64,000 nucleotides of DNA from DASRBN01 sp035294305 (GCA_035294305.1 DATGLD010000012.1:1-64000); one strand, 5' to 3'; positions 15,589-25,445 are shown, numbered from the stretch's first letter. Notes: generated by a model not told the origin, from the letters alone. Program-made: numbers and translations.

Positions 15589-16458
15589 TCAAAGTGTCCA
15601 CAACCGCGCATTGCTGAAAACCACCTCTGTCACATGGCTGTAAACGACGGCGTAGACGCCTATTTCACCTGCGTGATAGCTCTGGTCGGTTATGCTGGTG
15701 ACACTCTGCTGATTCACGTACAGCGTCATGCTGCTGCCCTGCGCGACAACTCCGAGAACGTTCACCGCATTCAAGCCTTGCCGGATTGTCGTGCTTGTCC
15801 CTCCTTTCAGAAGCGAGAATTTCGAGCCATTCACAACCTCAAATCCATAGGTCCCGTTCTGTCCCACATAGAAATCGTAAAACTGGTTCGGGCGCGTGTT
15901 CTCAACACGTAGCAGGATACCGCCCGCATCTCCCTGGATAATCTTCATCGAAACCTCAAAAGCGAAGTTGCTGAAGTTTGTAGCATTAGCCGTACAGTAG
16001 TCGGAGAAGCGCGGGTCCGGGGCAATTACATGGTATGCTCCACCTTTATAAGCGCAGTTCCTATTCACATCCCATTGCCGGCTCCTGTTATTGGCGGCCA
16101 GCGGATCAGTAAACGCCAAAATCCCGCTATGGGTATACGGATTTCCTGCCACAACTGGAGGGACAGCGCCTGGTGGCTGTCCTGTCCGCGGAGTGTGTTG
16201 GAGGTGAATAGAGGAAGCATTCACATTGTAAATAAGCAGGCCTGCCCCTACCAGCACAAATATGACAACAGGGATCAGGATGACAAGAGCCCTTGTAGGG
16301 GCAGCGCCTGGTGCCTGTCCTCCCCGGCGGGAACCCTGTCGGGGGGACAGGTAATCTTTTGTGGTCACCTGTGGTGAAGCCTGCTCGTTTACCTCGCCGC
16401 AGTTAGGGCAAAATCGCGCGTTCGACGGAAGCAACATTCCGCAAGAATGACAAGACAT
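15589..16458 (-). CDS. Zinc-ribbon, single-pass membrane protein with a beta-rich extracellular domain
   Basis: The 289-residue protein begins with a zinc ribbon (CHSCG..FCPNCG, residues 3-26). A linker, a transmembrane helix at about 56-80 (ALVILIPVVIFVLVGAGLLI) and an extracellular domain at about 105-289 follow. The ectodomain pattern (FEVSMKIIQGDAGGILLR, YDFYVGQNGTYGFEVV, SMTLYVNQQSVTSITDQSYHAGEIGVYA) resembles the lectin-like jelly-roll ectodomains of the kinases at 19789 and 22455. GGAGAG lies eight bases before ATG 16458. Two in-frame repeat copies encode GQAPGAAPT before the membrane helix and GQPPGAVPP after it. The role is unknown. Confidence 0.75.
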   Translation of the reverse strand: MSCHSCGMLLPSNARFCPNCGEVNEQASPQVTTKDYLSPRQGSRRGGQAPGAAPTRALVILIPVVIFVLVGAGLLIYNVNASSIHLQHTPRTGQPPGAVPPVVAGNPYTHSGILAFTDPLAANNRSRQWDVNRNCAYKGGAYHVIAPDPRFSDYCTANATNFSNFAFEVSMKIIQGDAGGILLRVENTRPNQFYDFYVGQNGTYGFEVVNGSKFSLLKGGTSTTIRQGLNAVNVLGVVAQGSSMTLYVNQQSVTSITDQSYHAGEIGVYAVVYSHVTEVVFSNARLWTL

Positions 16459-16741
16459 ACGGAAATCTCTCCATTTTATCGTCATGTACCAGGGTGCAAT
16501 CATGACCTCATCCACCGGCCCAACATCCCTGATATAATACCGGAACAGTTGCGAAAAGGTTTCAACCAGTACAACTGTCTCATCATGGCGAGAATGTCTG
16601 GATATATAATCGGCCATGGCAACCCTCAACGCATGGCCCTCACGCGCCGGAGAGTCGAATCGCGTAAGCCCGCAGGCAACTATCGCGTGCTGCTTGTCCA
16701 TATTCCGGCAAGATGCTACAATGAAGACAATGAAGATTGTA

Positions 16742-16770
16742 GTAGGGGCAGTGCCTGGTGCCTGTCCTGC
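16742..16770. repeat. GGGGCAG-family repeat in the divergent spacer at 16459-16782
   Basis: GTAGGGGCAGTGCCTGGTG followed by CCTGTCC matches the in-frame copies at 16158-16182 and 16295-16320. It lies just upstream of the helicase start. The remaining 320 bp of this divergent spacer must hold promoters for both the zinc-ribbon and helicase genes, but I see no consensus pair that I would defend. Confidence 0.6.
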
Positions 16771-16782
16771 TAGAGACATGAA

Positions 16783-19440
16783 ATGAAAGAGGCTATGGAC
16801 CAGCAGGCAGAAGATGTAGGTACCAGATTTATCCCGTCCCAGCCTGAGATTCGGCGAGAAATTGAAGCTTTTGCGGCGCGTTACCCATTTCCCCTTGACC
16901 CTTTTCAAATAGAGGCCATTATCCACCTCGCGGAAAACCGTTCCGTCCTCGTTGCCGCTCCTACCGGTACCGGCAAAACCCTCGTTGCCGAATACGCCAT
17001 CTGGCGCGCGCAGCAACACAACCAGCGCGTCATCTACACCACGCCCCTCAAAGCGCTCTCAAATCAAAAATTCCGCGACCTGCGCGCGCAGTATGGCCAG
17101 GACGCCGTTGGCCTGGTTACCGGCGATATCGTGGAACACAGCCGCGCGTCCATCGTCATTATGACCACCGAAGTCTATCGCAATATGCTGCTGGAGGATG
17201 GCGGCGAGCGCTTCGCTGAGGGCGAGGGGGGCAACTCCTCCACACTCGGAGATGTCGGCTATATCGTCTTCGACGAACTTCATTACCTCAGCGATATCGA
17301 ACGCGGCCCCGTCTGGGAGGAAGCCATCATCTGTTCGCCCCCCAATGTCCAGCTCGTCGGCCTTTCGGCCACCGTCAGCAATGCCCAGGACCTCGCCGAT
17401 TGGATTAGCCGCGTACACCGTCCTATCTCCCTGGTTGTGCATGAAGAGCGCGCCGTTCCGCTCGACCACTATTACTTCCTGGATGGCAGGCTCTATCTCG
17501 TGCAGGATGCTGCTGGCAACCGCGTCAATCGCTTCCCCAATGTCGGCGGCGAGGCCCGCGCCGCCATGCTCATGGGTCGCAATCGCAGCTACAAATTCGG
17601 CTACGACGAAGACGACGCTGATCTGGAGGATGAAGTCGAGGGGGCTTATCGGAAGCGCGGCCGCCGGGGTCGATTGATGGCACCTGGCGCCGATTTATCG
17701 GCCTCTGCCGCGAACGCCGCTGGCGGCAACAGAGCAGCAGAGAACCGCGGCGAGCAGGGCGCAGCGTCCGGCGGGGTGGTAGAAGGCGCGCGCAAGCCCA
17801 CACGACCGGTGGAGCATAAGACGCCTCAGCCGGGAGAAGTCCTCGCCGCCTTGCGTGATGCCGATCTCTTACCCTGCCTCTATTTCTTGCCGGGGCGTAA
17901 AGTCGTCGAAGAAGCCGCCACGGGCGCCGCCTTGCATCTCTTTACCACTCCTGAGGAGCAGGTACGCATCAAAGAAGAAATCGACATCTGGCTTGAACAC
18001 CTGCCCAAAGAAGATCGTAACTTGCAGCAGGTCCATGCCCTGGTAGATATCTTACCCCGCGGCCTCGCCTTTCACCATGCCGGATTGCTGCCAGGACTCA
18101 AAGTGCTGGTAGAGACACTCTTCGCCCGTGGCTACTTGCGCGCCGTCTTCGCCACCGATACCCTCGCCCTCGGCATCAACATGCCCGCCCGCGCCGTCGT
18201 CGTCGGCAGCCTCAGCAAATTCGACGGCCAGGAAATGCGCCTGCTTACTCCCAATGAATACCGCCAGTTGACCGGGCGTGCCGGCAGGCGCGGCATGGAT
18301 GTGCATGGCGCTGCTGTCATCCCCTATTCGCCATGGGAGCCGTTCGAGGACTCCTTCCAGCGTATTACCGGCGAACTGCTGCCCGTTACCTCCTCATTCG
18401 TCATTCGCTATAACTCCGTCCTCAACCTGTGGCGTCCGGGTGATATCAGACACCTGCGCCGCATCTGCGCCTCCAGCCTGCGCGAATATCAACGCTATGT
18501 GCTATGGGAGCAGCGCGAAGTGGCCCGGCTGGAGCGATTGGAGGTACGACAGCAGAAGAGTAAGAAAGCCGGCAAAAAGAAGGGCCTCGCCTCCCAGGGG
18601 GCGATAGAGGCACTGGAAAAAAGGCGCAAAAGGATCGGCGCCTACCCACTAAGTCGCGCAGGCGCCGCCGAACTCGACGGCACCATCTTCACCCTGCGCG
18701 CCCTCAATTATATCGACCAGGATGACCAGCTTACCATCAAGGGGCGCTTACTGCGCAGTATCTTCCACCAGGCCGGGCTTGCCATGGTTGAAATGATCAT
18801 GGCCGGCGTGCTGGATGAGCTCTCGCCGGGCGAACTGGCCGACGTGTGCAGCTGGTTCACCTTCGACAACGACCGCCGCCTCAACAACCGCAACGTGCTG
18901 AATGCCCACCTGGTACAGGTACGGCGCGAACTCTGGCGCATCATGCAAAACATCCATGATATCGAGCAACAGGAACACATCAGCATCACCCCCAACATTA
19001 TTCCCGATTTTCATGGTGTCGCCCTCTCCTGGTCGCGCGGCATGTCCCTCAATGGCCTGCTGCGCCGCATTGACCTTGCCGAAGGCGACCTCCTCATGCT
19101 GCTTAACCAGACCATTGACCTCTTACAGCAGGTACAGGCGGCCATCGGCCAGGTGCTGGATGCGCGCGATATCTGGCCGCAAATTGAACTTGATGAAACT
19201 GTCTATGCCTCGAAATCCGCTCTCAAACGAGCAAAAGGGCAGGCGGAGCAACTGACACTTTATCGCGAACACCTCGAGCGCCTGCGCCCGGCGCTCGCCC
19301 AGGCCTCCCTCTTATTGATCCGCGGCATCATCATTCAGAGCCGCACCGTCCCCTCGATGGTAGCTCGCATCGGCGACGAAGATGTGCCACTGGATGCCGA
19401 AGAAGATACTGAGCCATCAGATATTATCGAGGGCGTTTAA
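16783..19440 (+). CDS. Ski2/Mtr4-like DEAD/DEAH-box RNA helicase with DSHCT-type C-terminus
   Basis: The 885-residue SF2 helicase has Walker A APTGTGKT (59-66), Walker B DELH near 163, motif III LSATVSN, FATDTLALGINMPARAVV near 460 and motif VI QLTGRAGRRGMD near 495, then a helical C-terminus with the ratchet and DSHCT pattern. Ski2-like enzymes unwind RNA 3'-5' for exonuclease turnover; bacterial homologues are less well characterised. Residues of about 290-345 are a charged, Ala/Gly-rich insertion in the RecA linker that includes RGRLMAPGADLSAS, encoded by a palindromic repeat. No exosome component is adjacent. Confidence 0.9.
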   Translation: MKEAMDQQAEDVGTRFIPSQPEIRREIEAFAARYPFPLDPFQIEAIIHLAENRSVLVAAPTGTGKTLVAEYAIWRAQQHNQRVIYTTPLKALSNQKFRDLRAQYGQDAVGLVTGDIVEHSRASIVIMTTEVYRNMLLEDGGERFAEGEGGNSSTLGDVGYIVFDELHYLSDIERGPVWEEAIICSPPNVQLVGLSATVSNAQDLADWISRVHRPISLVVHEERAVPLDHYYFLDGRLYLVQDAAGNRVNRFPNVGGEARAAMLMGRNRSYKFGYDEDDADLEDEVEGAYRKRGRRGRLMAPGADLSASAANAAGGNRAAENRGEQGAASGGVVEGARKPTRPVEHKTPQPGEVLAALRDADLLPCLYFLPGRKVVEEAATGAALHLFTTPEEQVRIKEEIDIWLEHLPKEDRNLQQVHALVDILPRGLAFHHAGLLPGLKVLVETLFARGYLRAVFATDTLALGINMPARAVVVGSLSKFDGQEMRLLTPNEYRQLTGRAGRRGMDVHGAAVIPYSPWEPFEDSFQRITGELLPVTSSFVIRYNSVLNLWRPGDIRHLRRICASSLREYQRYVLWEQREVARLERLEVRQQKSKKAGKKKGLASQGAIEALEKRRKRIGAYPLSRAGAAELDGTIFTLRALNYIDQDDQLTIKGRLLRSIFHQAGLAMVEMIMAGVLDELSPGELADVCSWFTFDNDRRLNNRNVLNAHLVQVRRELWRIMQNIHDIEQQEHISITPNIIPDFHGVALSWSRGMSLNGLLRRIDLAEGDLLMLLNQTIDLLQQVQAAIGQVLDARDIWPQIELDETVYASKSALKRAKGQAEQLTLYREHLERLRPALAQASLLLIRGIIIQSRTVPSMVARIGDEDVPLDAEEDTEPSDIIEGV
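17664..17704 (+). repeat. In-frame palindromic repeat copy inside the Ski2-like helicase gene
   Basis: These 41 bases match 52712-52752 inside the Bax1 gene with about five differences. Both contain GGCGCCGATTTA flanked by CGATTGAT and CGGCCTC. Both are read in the same frame and give RGRLxAPGADLxAS. The GGCCGAT...ATCGGCC ends are those of the intergenic copies at 31181 and 62711. Confidence 0.75.
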
Positions 19441-19519
19441 ATAACCGGCCATAGTTCCCAAACTTCATCAAATCTTTAATGCTCCCCGTTTATTGCCGGT
19501 GAAAGCATAAACAAGGGTT

Positions 19520-19553
19520 GTAGGAGAGGGGCGCACCTTTGTGGCCGCGCCTG
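19520..19553. repeat. GGGGCGCACC repeat copy in the 19.4-19.8 kb spacer
   Basis: The bases from GTAGGAGAGGGGCGC to GTGGCCGCGCCTG are a diverged member of the GTAGGGGCG...GTCGCCC family. The surrounding 348-bp spacer between the helicase and the kinase holds no gene that I can recognise. A promoter for the kinase presumably lies at 19600-19700, but I found no strong hexamer pair. Confidence 0.45.
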
Positions 19554-19788
19554 CTCGCTATGTCCATTCGCTTTCTGAACAATTTTTCAGAAAAATACCA
19601 CCCGCTACCATTACTTTGGTCATGCTTTCAAGCCTGATCCATTGCCAGGCACAACTATTTTAGCTACCATGTATTGACGAAAGGCAACATTCCAGACGAG
19701 TGTTAGCGGCGGATGTTGGTTGAAGAGCGAAATAAGCAGGGTAGAGTGCGGAATAATCTCGCACGTCAGCAGAAGAGGTAGAGACTTG

Positions 19789-22170
19789 ATGAACGCTGAA
19801 GCATTGATAGGGACGGTACTTGGAACGTGTACGCTACAACGACTGATTGGGCAAGGTGGAATGGGCGCGGTCTACCTGGCCCAGCAATCTCGTCCTCGGC
19901 GCCAGGTGGCCGTAAAGGTGTTGCTGCCGGCCGCTAAGCTCAAACCGCACCAGCTGGCTGCATTCCTGGAACGATTCCGCCGCGAGACGGACGCTGCCGC
20001 CTCGCTGGAGCATCCCAATATTATGCCCGTCCATGAGTATGGGGAGCATGATGGCCTGGCTTATCTCGTGATGCCTTACATCAGCGGCGGCACGCTGCGC
20101 GATGCGATGGAGCGCGAAGGCCCCATGAGCCCCCAGCAGGCCGCCTTCTACCTGGATCAAATTGCTGCTGCGCTCGATTTCGCCCACGCCCACGGCGTCA
20201 TCCACCGCGATATCAAGCCGGCCAATATTTTATTGACCCCCGAGGGTCGTGCCTTGCTCACCGATTTCGGCCTCGTTAAGGTCATCGCCGGTGGACAGCC
20301 AGCCCATACTCGCCTCACCGGGGAAGGGGCTCCCGTCGGTACCCCGGACTATATGTCTCCCGAGCAGGTGATGGGCGATGAGGTCGATGGTCGCGCCGAC
20401 CTCTACTCGTTGGGCGTGATTCTCTACCAGATGATTACAGGCACGACGCCATTCCAGGGCGAGACGCCTATGCAAATTGCCGCGCAGCAGCTACATACTC
20501 AACCTGCCTCGCCTCGCCTGCTGCGCCCTGATTTGCCCGTCGCCGTCGAACAGGTCATGCTGCGCATGATGGCCAAAAGACCAGCCGATCGTTTCCAGAC
20601 CGGGCGCGAGTTTGCCCTTGCTTTTCGCGCCGCCGCAATCCCTGGAGAATCGTTATCCTCTATAACGACGAGTTCAGCATCCATCCCGGCCGTCCCTGCT
20701 CATCACCGCTCACCGGGCCTGCTCTCCCGGCGTTCAGGCGGACTGCTCGATCCACAGTGGCAATCAGGCCTGCTTCCGGCAGTGGCTCAAGGCCAGGACA
20801 GGGGTTATGTAACTGGAATTCTGCCCGCCACCAATACCGCTTTACCGGCCCGCTCCTCCGGCCTGCTCTCCAGAACAGGTATGTTTCCCAGGGTCGGAAC
20901 TACAGGAGCCGCTGTGGCCGCTCCCGCCAACAACCAGGTACCGGCCACACCTCCAGGTGAGCGTTCGCTACTTGGGGGCGATTCCGCTGGTGCCTACGCT
21001 CCCTCTCAAAGGTTACAGGATCCGTATGGCCCGCCAACGCTGCCGCAGGTAGATTTTAACGGCATACCTATCCCGTTCGATCAGGTGGCGGGCAGCACCA
21101 ATCTCACTCCCGGCACGGCTGTGTTTCCAACTGCGAGCGATAAACAGGCCGCCATACTCCCCTCTGCTTTCGCACAAATGTCGCCGGATTTCAAAACCAC
21201 GTCGGGTTCTCTGGCCGTGCCGGACTACGAGCAGATCAATAGCAGCACTACCGTCAAGCTGACCGGCCCTCTGAAGATTGTACAGGTTCCGGTAGCCGGT
21301 CAACCAGGCCAGTACATGACCGGCCTTTTGAGCGTTCCGGCGCAGGCGCAGCCGCTGGCTCCCGCCAAGGGCCCCTCAAAAAAAGTCCGCGTAATAGGGC
21401 TATTGGTCGCGCTGGTTATGCTGCTAGCAGGCAGTACGCTCGGACTCGCCTTCGTGCGTTCGCACTTCCTCCAGCAGCCGTCATCCTTGAATAGCAGTTA
21501 TCCTACCACAAGTGGCACCCCCAACCTGCAGGCCACCGCTATAGCCCAGGCAACAGCCACCGCTCAGGCAAATATCATCCTTTCGGATACGCTCGATCAA
21601 AACTATCACAACTGGCCCATCTCCAATTCCGGTACGAAACTCTATCAGTTTAAGAGTGGCGCGTATCATATTACCAATCTGAGCGATCAAGGCGTCGCGG
21701 TTGTGCTGCAAGCCGGCGCATACAGCCAGCCAATCGGTTACCAGTTAACCATGCAGGAGATCAAAGGAGATGATACCTCGATTAATAACTCCTTTGGCAT
21801 GATTATCCGCTATAGCCAGCAAACCAAAGGCAACCAGGTCATCAATACCTTCTATAGCTTTGAAGTGCTGAATACCAATAACGGGGAATATCGATTTTAC
21901 AAGTATGACAACAGCAAAGGTCCCTCGGTCAACCCCTGGACCTTGCTCTGGCACCAACCCTTTGGCAAAGAATTTCACCAGGGTCATACCTCTAAGAGTA
22001 TCAATACGGTCAAAATCTTCGCTAATGGCAGCGCCTTTACCTTTACCGTCAATGGTAAAGTAGTGGGAACCGCTAAAGATAGCTCCTTCAAGGCTGGCAC
22101 CGTCGGTATGCTCGTCAACCTCAAGGGCACCGAAGTCGCCTTTTCCGATTTGCTGATCACCAGGAATTAA
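19789..22170 (+). CDS. Transmembrane Ser/Thr protein kinase with lectin-like ectodomain
   Basis: The protein has 793 residues. The kinase domain (about 12-280) has a GQGGMGAVYLAQQ glycine loop, VAVK lysine, HRDIKPAN catalytic loop near 139 and DFG near 159, so it should be active. A long Pro/Ser/Gly linker precedes one transmembrane helix (about 540-562) and an extracytoplasmic beta-rich domain (about 598-793) with SINTVKIFANGSAFTFTVNGK and AGTVGMLVNLKGTEVAFSDL, which resembles concanavalin-like or DUF1080-type folds. It probably senses a surface ligand. ATG 19789 follows AGAGGTAGAG. The gene is followed by a paralogue of the same architecture. Confidence 0.9.
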   Translation: MNAEALIGTVLGTCTLQRLIGQGGMGAVYLAQQSRPRRQVAVKVLLPAAKLKPHQLAAFLERFRRETDAAASLEHPNIMPVHEYGEHDGLAYLVMPYISGGTLRDAMEREGPMSPQQAAFYLDQIAAALDFAHAHGVIHRDIKPANILLTPEGRALLTDFGLVKVIAGGQPAHTRLTGEGAPVGTPDYMSPEQVMGDEVDGRADLYSLGVILYQMITGTTPFQGETPMQIAAQQLHTQPASPRLLRPDLPVAVEQVMLRMMAKRPADRFQTGREFALAFRAAAIPGESLSSITTSSASIPAVPAHHRSPGLLSRRSGGLLDPQWQSGLLPAVAQGQDRGYVTGILPATNTALPARSSGLLSRTGMFPRVGTTGAAVAAPANNQVPATPPGERSLLGGDSAGAYAPSQRLQDPYGPPTLPQVDFNGIPIPFDQVAGSTNLTPGTAVFPTASDKQAAILPSAFAQMSPDFKTTSGSLAVPDYEQINSSTTVKLTGPLKIVQVPVAGQPGQYMTGLLSVPAQAQPLAPAKGPSKKVRVIGLLVALVMLLAGSTLGLAFVRSHFLQQPSSLNSSYPTTSGTPNLQATAIAQATATAQANIILSDTLDQNYHNWPISNSGTKLYQFKSGAYHITNLSDQGVAVVLQAGAYSQPIGYQLTMQEIKGDDTSINNSFGMIIRYSQQTKGNQVINTFYSFEVLNTNNGEYRFYKYDNSKGPSVNPWTLLWHQPFGKEFHQGHTSKSINTVKIFANGSAFTFTVNGKVVGTAKDSSFKAGTVGMLVNLKGTEVAFSDLLITRN

Positions 22171-22188
22171 ATCTCTGTGAGAGCGCGC

Positions 22189-22212
22189 AGGGCATACCCT
22201 GGTGGGCGCCCT
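22189..22212. repeat. Dispersed 24-bp palindromic repeat between the tandem kinase genes
   Basis: It differs from the copy at 4993-5016 by only two bases. It lies just after the first kinase gene. A further GTAGGGGCGGGAGCA block near 22349 in the same 284-bp spacer may be another, divergent repeat. Confidence 0.65.
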
Positions 22213-22454
22213 CCGGGGTCCCTGCACGCTTGTCCTGATAAGTACTTTTGTCACCCCCTGAGTCTGAAAAATTGTCAGAACCGCCCCGTTTGCATACTAT
22301 ACAAGCATGGGGATATTAGCCGTGGGTACTCGTGTGCCCGCGTGCTATGTAGGGGCGGGAGCAAATTTGCTTATACTGCTCCCATGAGAAGCCGCAGGAA
22401 CCAGGCCCTTTCCCGGCCAGGATTGGAATGGGATTGAAAAAGGAGAAAATTTTG

Positions 22455-24650
22455 ATGAAGACGGAAGCGTTGATCGGAAAGGAATTAGGCTCAAGTACAC
22501 TGCAGCGGCTCATTGGCCACGGAACATTGGGTGCGGTCTACCTGGCTCAGCAGAACCGCCCGCACCGACAGGTGGCCGTCAAAGTGTTCGTGCGCGCTGC
22601 AGCGCTGGAACCGCCTCTCCTCAACGAATTTCTCGCCCGTTTCCGGTATGAAGTGGATGTCGCCTCTTCACTGGAACACCCGCATATTCTCTCCATCCAT
22701 GAATATGGTCAATATGATAAATTGGCCTATATAGTCATGCCGTTCGTAAAAGGTGGCACGCTGCGCGACATATTGGAGCGTGACGGCGCGCTTCCCCTTT
22801 CTACCGCCGCCGATTACCTGGAGCAAGTGGCGACCGCTGTAGATTTCGCTCATAGCAAGGCAATCATGCATCGTGATATCAAACCGGGTAATATATTGAT
22901 TGCATCCGATGGCAGGCTGCTGCTTGCCGATTTCGGTTTGACCAATGTCGTATCAGAGGGCAAGATGGCCCCGGTGCGACTGGCCGCGGCCGGAATGCTC
23001 GATTATATGGCTCCCGAACAGGTCGCCGGCAAAAGGATAGACACCCGCGCGGACATCTACTCGCTCGGTGTCGTGCTTTACCATATGGTCACTGGAACTG
23101 TGCCCTTTAAAGGGGAGACCTTGATGCAGGTGGCCGTTAAGCATTTGCAGGCGCCTCCACCATCGCCGCGCTCCTTGCGCCAGGATTTGCCGCTAGAAGC
23201 AGAACAGGTCATCTTGCGCGCCCTGGCCAAGCGCCCGCCAGAGCGCTACCAGCACGCGCAGGAGCTCGCTTCCGCTTTCCGCCTCGCCCTGCAATCCAGC
23301 ATTGAAGCACGAACCCAGACCAGGCAAACTCATGAACAGAGCGGCACCTATGAAATCAACACCCAGGCCAGATCCCCCAGACTTCCTAGCCTGTTTGACC
23401 CACAGTGGCAGGCGGGCGCGCTTAACATACTGAACAACGGACGTCAGGACACGGGAGCAGGCAGGCTCTTTCCAGAGGCCTCGCAGGCTCAAACCGGCTT
23501 CTTACAAAAACCTGCGACAAGCAGTAGCACCGGGCAATTTCGCATGCTCGGCAAAACTTCAAATGGTGTCACGAAAGAAGATAGAGCTTCTGGTCAGGCG
23601 CTGGGGACGCCTGTAAAATCCGATCCTCTATCTCCTCCCCCTGATGCGGGTACGACAGGAGCTTTAAGACTACAAAACTACGAGCCGGGCAATACCGGCA
23701 CGATTAAACTCACCGGCCCGGCCAGGGTCGTGCGCGTGCCTGTCGCGGGCCAACCGGGTCAATACGTTACAGGGCTGCTGCCGGTATTGCCTGCCGCCGA
23801 ACCACAATCATCGCCCGGCAAGCCAAAAAGTGCCAGGAACGGAAATATGAAGATACTTGCGACCGTGCTGCTCGTCTTGCTCCTGGCCGGCTCCGGGGTC
23901 TTCTTGTTCGCAAAGATACATGGTAACCAGCCACCATTAACGGCTCAAAACAAGTTACATAACACCCCCCTGGCGGTTAACCAGACGCCCGATGTTTTTG
24001 CTACGGCTACTGCGGAGGTGAAGGCGACTGCTGAAGCCAACATCATTCTCTCGGACCCACTGGATCACAATATTCACAACTGGCTCGTCAAGAACACCGG
24101 AACCACGCTCTACCAGTTCCAAAATGGCGCATATGTCATCACCAACAACGACCCTACGCGAGGAGCCCCCGCCATCTTGCAGGGTGTGACGCTAAGTGGC
24201 CCCTTTGGCTATTCTTTGACGATGGAAGAAATCCGAGGCGACGATAGCTCCATCAATAATGCCTTTGGCATGATCTTGCGCGCAACCACACAGCAGAAGA
24301 GTGGCAAGATGATTACGACCTTCTACAGCTTCGAGGTCACCAATAATCCGGGCGGCGAATATGAGTTCTGGAAATACGATGACAGCCAGGGATCGAAAGT
24401 CAATCCATGGCAGGAACTCTGGCACCATCCCTTTGGCAAAGAATTTCACGAGGGACATGGACCAAAAAGTATCAATACTTTCACAATCTTCGCCAATGGC
24501 AAGAATTTTACGTTGATAGCAAATGGGAAGCGCGTTGGCGCCGTCCAGGATGGCTCGTTCTCCAGTGGCGCCGTTGGCATGCTCGTCAATCAGAAAGGGA
24601 CCCAGGTCGCTTTCTCAAATTTGTTGCTATTTCAATCCCCACCAGATTGA
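22455..24650 (+). CDS. Transmembrane Ser/Thr protein kinase, tandem paralogue of the preceding gene
   Basis: The protein has 731 residues. It has the glycine loop GHGTLGAVYLAQQ, a VAVK lysine, HRDIKPGN near 138 and ADFG near 157, then a linker, one transmembrane helix at about 466-488 (MKILATVLLVLLLAGSGVFLF) and an ectodomain at about 530-728. The ectodomain is strikingly like that of the upstream kinase (ANIILSDPLD, GDDSSINNAFGMILR, WHHPFGKEFHEGH, VGMLVNQKGTQVAFSNLL). The linker is shorter and differs more than either domain, consistent with duplication followed by linker decay. GGAGA precedes the ATG at 22455. Confidence 0.9.
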   Translation: MKTEALIGKELGSSTLQRLIGHGTLGAVYLAQQNRPHRQVAVKVFVRAAALEPPLLNEFLARFRYEVDVASSLEHPHILSIHEYGQYDKLAYIVMPFVKGGTLRDILERDGALPLSTAADYLEQVATAVDFAHSKAIMHRDIKPGNILIASDGRLLLADFGLTNVVSEGKMAPVRLAAAGMLDYMAPEQVAGKRIDTRADIYSLGVVLYHMVTGTVPFKGETLMQVAVKHLQAPPPSPRSLRQDLPLEAEQVILRALAKRPPERYQHAQELASAFRLALQSSIEARTQTRQTHEQSGTYEINTQARSPRLPSLFDPQWQAGALNILNNGRQDTGAGRLFPEASQAQTGFLQKPATSSSTGQFRMLGKTSNGVTKEDRASGQALGTPVKSDPLSPPPDAGTTGALRLQNYEPGNTGTIKLTGPARVVRVPVAGQPGQYVTGLLPVLPAAEPQSSPGKPKSARNGNMKILATVLLVLLLAGSGVFLFAKIHGNQPPLTAQNKLHNTPLAVNQTPDVFATATAEVKATAEANIILSDPLDHNIHNWLVKNTGTTLYQFQNGAYVITNNDPTRGAPAILQGVTLSGPFGYSLTMEEIRGDDSSINNAFGMILRATTQQKSGKMITTFYSFEVTNNPGGEYEFWKYDDSQGSKVNPWQELWHHPFGKEFHEGHGPKSINTFTIFANGKNFTLIANGKRVGAVQDGSFSSGAVGMLVNQKGTQVAFSNLLLFQSPPD

Positions 24651-24728
24651 GCCATTCTGAGCGTTCGCGTCACTGCCAGGCAGGAAAGGATACCTCTCCA
24701 ATTCGAAAGCGTCAAGTTAATAATACTG

Positions 24729-24757
24729 GTAGGGACTGCGCCTGGCGCAGTCCCTAC
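24729..24757. repeat. Near-perfect palindrome at the 3' end of the tandem kinase pair
   Basis: GTAGGGACTGCGCC at 24729-24742 pairs with GGCGCAGTCCCTAC at 24744-24757 around a single base. It belongs to the GTAGGGACAG repeat family by its ends. It has no T-tract. Confidence 0.75.
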
Positions 24758-24804
24758 AGCAGCCCCTCGGTTGATAGTTAAAAATCATTCATTAGCGGTC
24801 CATC

Positions 24805-25227
24805 ATGGGTATAGGCTGGAGGCATCACTTGACAAACGTACTCATCACCATAACGCTTGTGCTTACCGTTTTCCTGTTGGCCTTGAATTGCTCCCTCGCG
24901 GTGTTCTACCGTAAAAGACGTACTGCCGAGGTCGTCTCGTATATCGGAGTCGCTTTGATCGAGCTAGGCCTGTTGGTCTTTACACTCATGCTGCGCCTTG
25001 GCATCCTGCGGCACATTCCCTATCACCTGCCGCCCCACCTGCCTTTTAACCGCGCCGAAATAGGGGCCACAATCACCATTGCCATCGGCCTCTTCCCCGC
25101 TGCCTACTGGCACCGCACTTCTCTCTCCCAACTACGCCAGCGTATGGCACGCGACGCCCAGGCTATGCAGCAACGAGAAGCTGGGGTACAGGTGCGCAGC
25201 GGCGCTCCGGGAGAATGGATGAACTAG
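24805..25227 (+). CDS. Small integral membrane protein of unknown function
   Basis: The protein has 140 residues and three predicted transmembrane helices: about 11-35 (LITITLVLTVFLLALNCSLAVF), 45-66 and 83-100. A basic, Gln-rich C-terminal tail follows (RQRMARDAQAMQQREAG). No family signature is recognised. There is no strong ribosome site at the ATG, so the start could differ. It follows the kinase pair on the same strand after a palindrome. Confidence 0.55.
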   Translation: MGIGWRHHLTNVLITITLVLTVFLLALNCSLAVFYRKRRTAEVVSYIGVALIELGLLVFTLMLRLGILRHIPYHLPPHLPFNRAEIGATITIAIGLFPAAYWHRTSLSQLRQRMARDAQAMQQREAGVQVRSGAPGEWMN

Positions 25228-25445
25228 GATGAATAAATGATCTTCTGAAACTATGCCCTGTCTATTCGCGCAGCCCGCTTAGTGTCTTTGACATGGTTTT
25301 TCTGTTTGATAGGTATGCGCATCTTGCGTTCTTGATCTAGTGAATCTGGTAATTGCCCGGAAGTTGATCAAAGATGCTTCGCGGCGCTGCCTCAGCCACC
25401 AGAGCTGCCGGCCCCTCATGCTGGGAAAGCACCGGAGCAGGCACC

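Noticed and set aside
15589..17019. Long 476-residue minus-strand frame extending from the zinc-ribbon gene across the helicase start
   Set aside because: The part above 16458 overlaps the helicase gene and its leader and has no domain signal. The zinc ribbon begins at an ATG with a good ribosome site at 16458.
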